From Hyaloperonospora brassicae (lineage: Eukaryota > Oomycota > Peronosporomycetes > Peronosporales > Peronosporaceae), in the NCBI GenBank assembly GCA_947650285.1, contig CANTFL010001055.1, positions 1 to 64,000 of the forward strand: DNA of 64,000 nucleotides. Reading direction: 5' to 3'. This document shows, piece after piece, positions 56,233 through 64,000 of the stretch. Position numbers and translations under genes: made by a program. The notes under the pieces were generated by a model. That model was not told where the DNA came from and ran no database searches. It saw nothing but the letters and a program-made list of their open reading frames with translations. The stretch's first letter is position 1, and each line of letters opens with the position of its first letter.

Positions 56233-56460
56233 TTGCGGGAATGGACCATTTTGATCACTGCAAGTGCTTACCTGTCGGCAACGATAGTGAATCTTGCGGA
56301 GTACATAGGAAGAAATTACGGAATACAAGCAGCATTAGAACACAAAGTGCCCGACTTGATTATACTGGGTGACTCCAGTCTCTCAATTAAGCAATCCATT
56401 GGGGTGATCAAATGCAAGGAAGACTCGTTGCAGGTGATGTTTGCGCGTCGCAACGAATAG
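56233..56460 (+). pseudogene. Element G additional RNase H-like domain
   Basis: An open 75-codon frame reads SAYLSATIVNLAEYIGRNYG, then VPDLIILGDSSLSIKQSIGV and IKCKEDSLQVM. The AEY Glu and GDS Asp are RNase H-type metal ligands. The same domain is visible on the minus strand in element H. Confidence 0.75.
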
Positions 56461-57062
56461 TCGCCTAGTTCAATTCTGTCCGGTATTTGCACGTTCTATG
56501 GTTCTACAACGCTGCAGCGAATACGTTGGCCACCAAAGCGTTGGAAGCCAAATCGGGATATGTGGTAGGAAACCCAGTACGAATTATCGAGTTGATGTAG
56601 CTGAATTGCACAAAAGATAGATTACTCACTGAGCCTCCCTCGTCGAAAGACGAGAAAGTACCGCCAACAATAAATACATCTACGCGGAGGAGAACTCGAC
56701 GAGTCTGATTTGCTGATCAAGTAACTCGATAAAAATTTGGACACACTAAGCCGCGCTCGAAATTACCAATACAAGAACTACCAAGCGATAGAGTTGTTCG
56801 AGGAGGCACACATGCGGGATGCATTTGAAAGGATTTCTTAATGATTTGAGACCCGACGAGTACCATAGCACCCAACAAAAGCGTCCGGGCGCGGAGATTT
56901 ACCGAATATTGAAGACATCGATCCGCTAGTATTACAAGCCGAGCGCAGAGAAACATATCGAGCGCTTAAGATGTAAAGGAGAAATGGAAATCGCTCAAGA
57001 TCATCCTTAGAAGCGAGTTCGACAAGCTGTTCCATGGACATTTTAACGACGCGGGGAAAATC

Positions 57063-57800
57063 GTGGATCGTTTCGTGGTGAGCGAAGATGGTATACTCTA
57101 CTACGTAGAACGGCATCGCAAGTCGATAGAGCTGCTAGACGAAGAACTATATTTACGATTAGTAGTTTCAACTACTTTGACTGATGATACTATGCTAAAT
57201 TACCATGAACCTGTGGAAGGCGGATACCAAAAGATCGTTAGGAAGTTGCATCGAGAAAAGTCCGAAAATTACTGAAGTGGGCTCTACGCCGACGTGACAA
57301 AACGCATACAAGCATATAATAAGGGCAGTACCAGCAAAAGCACGACTTACTTGAGTGGAATCTCGCCGGGTAAAGTTGTGTCCGACTGGCCTTTTTTAAT
57401 GGATCAATGGACTTAGTTACCATCTACCGGTAAATTGACGAGGGAATACAGCGCTGCTACGGTTCAGAATCAATTCACTGGATTCGATTTTTCAAGGCCA
57501 TGAGTGCAACAGGGGCATTAGAGGTTGCGAAAGCATTCGAACATCATCCGTCGTTTTAGAGCTCCCAGCCTCATTCGTCATGATAGATACCCAATATTCA
57601 TAAGTAAAGGGTGTCAAACTTTTGCCGAGATGATGGGGTCAAAATCGCGAGCTCTGTTGAGTCACAGATCGCAAGCGAATTTAAAACAAGAACGCTTCGT
57701 GCAGACAATGATACCGACAAAGCGCGTGTATGTCGAAGATCCTCTTCAAGCAGACTGGTACGACATCGACGATCAATTAGTACATGCGATCAATAACTAA
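57063..57800 (+). pseudogene. Element G integrase
   Basis: N-terminal zinc-finger region (VSEDGILYYV, then EPVEGGYQKIVRKLHRE, SGLYADVTKRI) and core pieces (SPGKVVSDWPF). RAPSLIRHDRYPIF, then CQTFAEMMGSKSRALLSHRS, QANLKQERFVQTMI, and VEDPLQADWYDI with DQLVHAINN follow. Frames shift at about 57420-57560. Confidence 0.82.
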
Positions 57801-58132
57801 AAAATGTCTACATGAAGAGACTCTCTTCTACCTAGTTAATGATTAGGAGTAGCAATCCACAATGAAAGTCATGGACGCGTCGATCTGGCGAAAACCAACC
57901 GGGGCAAGAAAAGCGATAGGTTCATCAGATCCGGTCATGTGGCGTCGCGATTCTAACCGACGCCGAAAGATAGCTCACAGGATTGCGAGGGTGTACAATG
58001 TGAGCGCCAAAGCTCGACGAGCAGAAGACCACAATGTGGGATTTAGTCTGGCGGAACGACGAACCCTATCCACAAACAAAATGATCAGATTATACTCAAG
58101 AAGCAAGTCGACATTAAAAATAAAGGGATGCC

Positions 58133-58582
58133 TTGTTTGAAAACCAGGTTCGACAAGGGGGTTATGTATGGCTGTTCGTGAAGAAAGTGAAGCCTGGACA
58201 GAAGAGAAAGCTGTCTCATCGATGGCACGGGCCGTTCCGCATTAAGCGACGGATGAATGATTTTGCTTTCGAGTTAGAGTTACCATACCTGAGCAAATTT
58301 AGATTCTATCCATTCAAACATGTGTCACGCTTAAAGAAGGTCAGGGATATTAATGAACGATCTACAAGAAGGTTGGTAACTGAAATCGCTGATTCTAACC
58401 GCTTCGATATCGACGAGGAACTCTCACCAGAAAATATGAGGGAGCCAGGTGAAGCGAGCGGGAGATACGAAGAAGAAGCAATCGTGGATGATGAAATATC
58501 ACTCTCGACGAACATTGGCAGGACTCAGCGACGGTTCCTGTTAAAGTGGAATGGCTATGACTCACCGACGTGGGAGCCGTAA
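58133..58582 (+). pseudogene. Element G integrase C-terminus and chromodomain
   Basis: 150-codon open frame. The integrase C-terminal domain reads GGYVWLFVKKVKPGQKRKLS, then HRWHGPFRIKRR, with YPFKHVSRLK. An acidic linker precedes a chromodomain, RYEEEAIVDDEISL, then RRFLLKWNGYDSPTWEP. It ends directly at a TAA, so the C-terminal helix is short. Confidence 0.83.
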
Positions 58583-58859
58583 CATAATCTGTCTTGACCA
58601 GCTTAGTTATATGATTACAGCGGGTGTGACTTGGCTCCGATAGCGATTACAGGGTTCTTGCTTAGGCAGCGCCGACACTTGTGCAGAAGTGACCAGACGC
58701 GGAATCCACTCGGATAAGGGTGGCGCAGAGTTGGATTGAAGAGCTGTGGGAGTTGGAAATCTGAAATTCTTCGGCCGCGTCAATTGCTTGACCCGGGTGT
58801 GCACATTTAAATCCGCCACGAAAGTCAAACCTATACGTCGTGCTGACCACGGGTGCACT

Positions 58860-59060
58860 TGGACGTGAAGCCGGGGTACCCGATCGCGGAACCCAAGAAA
58901 CCAATGATCGCGGGGTACCCGACTTGAGGCCAAGCGGTCGTATTTTGCTGCCGAAAGCATGTCATTCTCGGCCTCCTGCGCGTCGCTGAGCAGGCTCAGT
59001 GATCCTTCATGATCACTGGATGCTTCTACAAATAAAAACACGTTCGAGACAGGAAGCGGC
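58860..59060. other. Spacer between element G pol and antisense ORF with GGTACCCG repeats
   Basis: Contains GGGGTACCCGATCGCGGA and GATCGCGGGGTACCCGAC, two copies of a palindromic KpnI-like core. No gene seen. Confidence 0.4.
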
Positions 59061-59289
59061 GCAGGCTACGCAAGTCTACATGGAACTGGGGGCGATCCGG
59101 ACTTGTGACAGGGGGAGATCCGGATTTGAGATTGGGAGATTCCACAAGGATCGGAGCTGTGGTCGATCCTGGACATGACGAACGCTCTTGGGCAATCCAC
59201 GGCGCCGCGACGAAGAGCGTGATCCAGAAAAAGCATCCAGCAAGTCTTCATCAGATTTTTTGAAGGGATCGGTCTCAGATAGAGACAGA

Positions 59290-60770
59290 TTACTGGCTGA
59301 TAGCTTCTGCGTTCGCTTGTGTCCTGCCTTGGGTTAGATCTCGTTTCACCTGCGCGACCTTCGGTTGATCGCACTGGCCCAGTGGATCGCCCTGAAGAAG
59401 CCTAAGACTGGTCAGGTTGCGCCTGCCTAGACGATCGCGCCGACTCACAAAATATTTATTTAGATCCAGAAGGTTGCGTGGTTCGCACTGGTCGATTGAT
59501 TGCCGGGATTGACCGGTAAACTTGACCGATGGGATAGCTTCTGACTCCATTTCGGATCGCTCCTCCTTCGCTACGCGGGGATGCTTGGTCAAGAGATCGG
59601 GTTCTCCGAATCTGGATCGCTTACGGGTTGGTGGGTTAGCGGAAGCAGCAGAGGTTACCCTCAGAGGAAGGTGGAGATCGCCAGAGCCCACCTGAATTAG
59701 GTGGGCCCGGATCTCATCGCGATCACGGAGTGCCAAAAGATATTTCTGCTTTCAGCCCAAAATTTGATTTTGAAGGCGATCGACTTTGGTGTCTCGATCT
59801 ACCAGGTCCGATCTCAGCCGCCGCAGCTCATCTTCGACATGCTAATATTTTTGGAGGTGGTCGTTGTGAGCCTTTGACAAATCTTCCAACGCCGGCGTGT
59901 TCACTTTAATCTTCTTGTTGGTCCGTTTGAAGAGTTTTTTATACTTGGCTGCCTTCTCCGTGGCAGTTTGGAGATCGCCGCCCAAGTTTTGCTCAGCGGA
60001 AGCCATGCGCGAGGTCAACGATTGCATTTGATGCTGGGTCGAAGCCACTTAGCGCATCCGACGAGCCTTCTCACGCTCCAGAGATGCGTTGACTTGAAAA
60101 TATAGCGTTCCTCATCATCCGGATCTCGTCATCGTGGCCCGAACGTCTTCCCGGTTCTTCTTGAAATTTATTCGTCTTCTGGATCAGCGATTGGTGATCG
60201 CACTAATGCCTAGTGAAGCGCTGCTAAATGTAAGCCTCTAAGCGCGGGGATAAGTCGATGTACGATCGCAGCTCCGCATGGAGCCGGTCGATCTGCAACT
60301 TCTGGCCACGATACGCTTCTTCTAAGGCACGGTAATCTGTCACGGCTACTTCTTTAAGTTCCAGTGGGTGGTACAACGCCGAAATTTGCGAAACACACTC
60401 TAGCGATCCTCCAAAAATGGAGAACTCACCCTTGTCGACGGAAATAAGGTACGCGATCCGCCAGAAGACACCGGCAATGACAAAAAGGAAGGATCGCTTG
60501 ACCAATTCCCAAGATAGCACGAGGAGGCGAGGGCGAATCGGACGGTTAAGACGAGGATAGAGCCATGGACGTTGCGGGGTGCGTAGCCGATCGACACCGT
60601 TTGTCGATCGCGGATGCAGAGGACCATTGTGGGGAAGCGCGAAGAAAGAATGACGAAAGTGTGGATCGCGCGATCCACCTAAAGTGCGAAACTACTTTGA
60701 TTGGTGGAGCGTGTACGGAGATGGGCAAGTTGGGACAAGGAAGGTGACCAAACGACTGATTTAAGAGAAA
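59290..60770 (-). pseudogene. Element G antisense ORF remnants (coiled-coil protein)
   Basis: Downstream of pol and on the opposite strand, frames from about 60770 to 59290 read VTDYRALEEAYRGQKLQIDR, LHAELRSYIDLSPRLEAYI, EQNLGGDLQTATEKAAKYKK and LEDLSKAHNDHLQKY. LALRDRDEIRAHLIQ and a Pro/Lys/Arg-rich segment follow. Coiled-coil character is strong, and stops interrupt it. The same protein is encoded on the plus strand at 61860-63198. Location and orientation relative to pol match elements A, B and C, though I see no direct sequence match to theirs. Confidence 0.6.
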
Positions 60771-60835
60771 CGACTATCCAAGTCGCGCAAGTTGATCCAA
60801 CTTCTATTCTAGATACCGCTGGATGATTTGGATCA

Positions 60836-60985
60836 CATAATTGGTGTGGATCATGTACCGCGATCCACTGTAACGCGATCCACAATGGAGCATTCCACTG
60901 TGGAGCGGTCATCTGTGAAATGATCCGCTATGGACCGATCCGCTGTGAGTCGATTTACTACGGAGTATCTGCTGTGGACCACATG
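60836..60985 (+). repeat. Degenerate GATCCRCTGTGGA repeat array
   Basis: Seven to nine imperfect units of about 15-17 bp (GATCCACTGTAACGC, GATCCACAATGGAGC, GATCCGCTATGGACC, GATCCGCTGTGAG and others), partly dyad-symmetric. It lies between the two inverted antisense-ORF copies. Confidence 0.6.
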
Positions 60986-61365
60986 AGGTAAGAGGTGAAT
61001 GAAATAGATATGAAATTCGCGACAGTTGATCTAGCGAATAGATAGGCATAGTCATAGGGTTGGGGTTTGGCCGGTTGACATCAAACAGAATTAAATTTTG
61101 CTAGGACAGACACGCGTCTACTCCTTTCGGGCAGGAACTTTGCCCTCCCGTCAAATAAAGAGTGTCTCGCGTCTATACGAACTTCGTATTTGGATTGTGT
61201 GGCGAGGTGGAACATAAGTTCTCAGCCCCCTCCCAAACTTCGATTGGACACAGTGAACTTGACGGTTCACATTCAAGATCGCGAGACGGTTTAAGTGGTC
61301 AGAAGTCTCGCGTATCAAGCAATCACCACTGGCAAAGGCGACTCTGGGAGAGCGCCCAAGTTACA

Positions 61366-61448
61366 AGCGATCGAGTGAAGAACTTCCACGCGATCAACAC
61401 CTACGTTTGACCGGGTGAAAAATTTCCACCCGATCAACACCTATCCCT
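61366..61448 (+). repeat. Two tandem copies of a 41-45 bp unit
   Basis: CGAGTGAAGAACTTCCACGC and CGGGTGAAAAATTTCCACCC are each followed by GATCAACACCTA. This lies in the spacer of the large inverted repeat, possibly LTR remnant. Confidence 0.6.
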
Positions 61449-61859
61449 AAGACGGTCAAGTTCAGCTTCAGCTCAAGTCCACCAAGAAGAGCGCACCCCC
61501 CACCGGCGGATACACAAGTGAGCAAGAAGACACAGAGCACGGAATCGGGGTACCCCCTCCGTTAGTCGGTCGTCCGGGCGCCAGTCAAGAGTCGGGGTTA
61601 CAAGGAAATTGTGATCATCACGCCACCACAACTTTGATATTCCAATCCTCCAGCCTGATTCCACGTTCACCCATCATTTATCGTCATTACAGATCCAGTA
61701 ATCCAGATGTTGATCACCTCTCGAGTAATCCGGTCCTAATAAATTTGCGATCCAAGCCCTTGATCGCGTATCCTGGTTTTCAAGTCGTCGATCGTTGGCT
61801 ATACTCCTTCTTGACCGCTAGGTAGATCAATTCGGTTATTTTTAACAATCGTTTTCTGT

Positions 61860-63198
61860 CACTTAGTCGTTTGATCCCATCATTCGTGCCAACGAGCCCA
61901 TCTCCGAGCGCGCTTCACCAAACAAAATGATCTTGCACTTAATGTGGTTACGCGTTCCACACTTTACAACATTATTTATCTGCGCTTCTCCACAATCGTG
62001 TCCTGCACGGGCGATCGATATACAGTGTCAATGGACTGTGCACGAACAACGCTCATGGACCCTGCATCGCATGTACGTTACAGATCGGGAAATGATAACC
62101 CGATCTCTCCTTCCCCTCCTATGCCGGTTTTGACTAGCGGAAAGCATGCCGTGATCTCTTCGTCACGGGTGATCGCTACGTCCTTGGTAGATCGCGAGAG
62201 TCTGCACTCTAAAATTGCGGCACGCTACGATCAACTGGACCTTCAGGAAGACATTTTGAGGGACTACCGCTTCTTGGAAGAAGCATTTCGATGCCAGAAG
62301 TTGCAGATCGACCGGCTCCAAGTAGAGTAACAATTGTACGTTGAGATAGCTCCGCGCTTGGAAACTTATGTTTAAGAGCGTTATGTCAGCATCTGGGCCG
62401 GTCACCTGAATTTGATATAGAGATCGCGTGTATTCCAAGCGGAGCTGGCACCACGCGCGAGGCAAGATGGTGTGATGCGGGAGCTTAAGACGTATCTTTT
62501 GAAAGCCAAAGCGGATTTGGAATGTGAGACGGATCGGCGGAATCGCGAATAGGCCATCGCCCAAAAGAGATTGGAGACTACGACCTCACGCCGGGCTGCC
62601 GCGGAACCAAATTCGGGCGGCAATTTCCAAGCTGCAACGATCAAGGTTTTCAATTACACAGAACGTTTTTACAAGGTCGGTAAAAAATGAAATGGCCAGA
62701 TCGGCGATGGAAGACTTGTCGAAGACATACCAATACCACCTACGCGAGCATGAGCGCGTTGAAGCGGAGCTGCAGCGGCTGTGATCGGACCTCGTGGACC
62801 GAAAAGCCAAGTTGGATCGACTACCCAGCCAAGCCTTAGAGAGGAAACAGAAGTGTCTCTCGGTCATCCGCGATCGCGACGTGATCCGTACCCACTTGGC
62901 TCAGCTGGCTTGTGGATCTCACCGCCTTCCTATAGAGGTCCAATCTACTGGGTCCGCTACCCCACCAACCAGCAAGCGATCCATGTTGTTGGTGTCCTAT
63001 TTTTCGATTAAGCGTCCCCGCGCAGCAAAGATGACGCGATCCGCAACAGATTTGGTGTCTACCTCTTCGGCCAAGTCCGTCGGTCGGTCCCTGCGATCGA
63101 CTGAGCTCCTGCAATTCGCCCCATATTTTTTCGTATTTACTAGACAAGTACGCGTAAGATTGTCCAAGAGATCGATACCCAGTAGCAATTCACGGTAA
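61860..63198 (+). pseudogene. Element H antisense-type coiled-coil ORF
   Basis: Inverted homologue of 60770-59290. Matching blocks are DYRFLEEAFRCQKLQIDRLQ then LYVEIAPRLETYV, NSGGNFQAATIK, MEDLSKTYQYHLREHERVEA then ELQRL, DRKAKLDRLPSQALERKQKC and LSVIRDRDVIRTHLAQL. Pro/Lys-rich ATPPTSKRS follows, then TSSAKSVGRSLRSTE. Stops and shifts show it is decayed, but order is preserved. Confidence 0.62.
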
Positions 63199-64000
63199 TC
63201 AGCCTCATTCACTGTCAAGTCCGTCGCATATTCGGATGCAGCAATCACTATGTTACATTCTGGGGGCTTCAATAATATCGCGCTATATGCCCACCTTTTC
63301 GTTTGGCTCGGGGCGATCCATCCGAACCGACCACCTAAAGAATATCACCCTCCTCCACCGTTGGCGGTGGCATACTTATAGTATGTTTCGGCTGCTTCCA
63401 AGGGGCGATCGCGATCAACATCTCGTAAACTTCTTGGCCCGGAGTTATTCGAGCAGCGAGTGTACCGAGTATTTCATCTTCTCCCTTTTCACACTTCTTG
63501 ATATTCAGTGTCCGATTTTATATCAATACCGCACATCTCCAACTCCTCCCATTTAGGCCTGAAGATTGTATTAGCCAGGCCAACGTCGAATGACGCGTGA
63601 GCACCTTGATTTTTCGTGAAACCGACATGGTGAAGCCGATATCCAGGATGCGCAACAGAGATAAACCCTCTTTTTCCACCATTCTATAGTGAATATCGCT
63701 GGGTTCTAGCGTTCGGCTAGTGAAAGTTACCGTCTAGTGTACTCCGTCGTGTTCTTGAAGCAAATTTACAGATACTGCCCATTTACCAGCATAGACCAAA
63801 ATAATGGAGGGCGATCCGGATCAAAAAGTTTAAGAATCGGAGTCTTAGCGATCTTATCCTATAACATTGTGAACGAGATTATTTCTTTCTCCCATCGGCT
63901 TCTGTCGGTTAAGGTCGGATCGCCCCCTGTAACAGCGTCAAGGTCTGGATCGCTATCACCACGGCACTTCCTGTCGTCAACTCTCATTCCATTCAGTGTA
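63130..64000 (-). pseudogene. Element H RT-connection / RNase H remnants
   Basis: Minus-strand blocks read KIAKTPILKLFDPDRPPLF (about 63835-63780), LANTIFRPKWEELEMCGIDI (about 63570-63510), VGSDGSPRAKRKGGH (about 63330) and ASEYATDLTVNEADYRELLL (about 63240-63180). These match the RNase H parts of oomycete Ty3/gypsy pol. After GIDLLDNLTRT the similarity stops at the junction with the plus-strand coiled-coil ORF. Confidence 0.6.

Larger units (their letters stand above)
42300..60770 (+). mobile_element. Element G: old oomycete-type Ty3/gypsy element, split by element B
   Basis: Gag pieces lie on both sides of element B (42300-43703 and 51696-52630). Protease, RT, two RNase H-like blocks, integrase and chromodomain follow in order to 58582. 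An antisense coiled-coil ORF runs 60770 to 59290. Excluding element B it is about 10.5 kb. Every frame is broken, so this is an old insertion. LTR boundaries were not resolved; outer limits are approximate. Confidence 0.75.
61860..64000 (-). mobile_element. Element H: inverted, internally deleted relative of G, continues beyond the window
   Basis: Pol remnants lie on the minus strand at the right edge; the corresponding coiled-coil ORF lies on the plus strand to their left. Integrase and chromodomain sequence expected between them is absent, so an internal deletion joined RNase H to the 3' end of the antisense ORF near 63140. Confidence 0.6.

Noticed and set aside
1..64000. CRISPR arrays, rRNA genes or bacterial operons
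   Set aside because: None of the expected repeat-spacer pattern, rRNA words or ribosome-binding sites is present; the content is eukaryotic.

Overview
The window looks like an oomycete genome, most likely a plant-pathogenic Peronosporales species (downy mildew or Phytophthora type). The evidence is one secreted EER/WY effector-type gene, an oomycete-style initiator (Inr) in front of it, and retrotransposon proteins of the kinds common in oomycetes. I cannot name the species. The region is gene-poor and repeat-dominated. I recognise only three non-transposon loci: the effector-like gene (4613-5422 +), a frameshifted membrane-anchored JmjC/cupin protein (19815-21235 -), and a Myb-type DNA-binding pseudogene (21569-22769 +).

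Layout, left to right. 1-4573: gene-poor. 4574-5422: Inr and effector. 5423-8121: no recognisable gene. 8122-15785: element C, an old Ty3/gypsy chromovirus on the minus strand with both 533-bp LTRs. 15930-18693: a Mutator-like (MULE) element with about 145-bp terminal inverted repeats and a 9-bp target-site duplication (TSD). 19815-22769: JmjC and Myb loci. 23478-31456: element A, a young full-length chromovirus (+), LTRs about 99% identical, TSD GGCAC. 32347-37436: element D, a degenerate Ty1/copia element (+). 37444-40320: three diverged LTRs related to those of A/B, all inverted. 41331-41890: two minisatellites. About 42300-60770: element G, an old oomycete-type Ty3/gypsy element (+), split inside gag by element B. 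43709-51690: element B, sister of A, TSD AGTGG. 61860-64000: element H, an inverted, deleted relative of G running off the right edge.

Elements A and B share one plan: LTR, primer-binding site, gag with a zinc knuckle, a -1 frameshift signal (A AAA AAT plus stem-loop), protease with a D-C-G active site, a shared in-frame TAG, then RT-RNase H-integrase-chromodomain. Facing pol from the 3' LTR side is an antisense ORF of about 535 codons encoding an acidic/Ser-rich N-terminus, a Cys module and a coiled coil. Its 3' end overlaps the chromodomain-coding end of pol. The same topology (antisense coiled-coil ORF between pol and 3' LTR) appears independently in C and G, and in H.

The strongest unexplained signal is that A and B, coding and LTR alike, are packed with short perfect inverted repeats (6-11 bp stems, short loops) roughly every 25-35 nt. 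This looks like a genome-scale ordered RNA or DNA structure superimposed on the protein code. The antisense ORF and the hairpin chain are my two main candidates for something not yet described.
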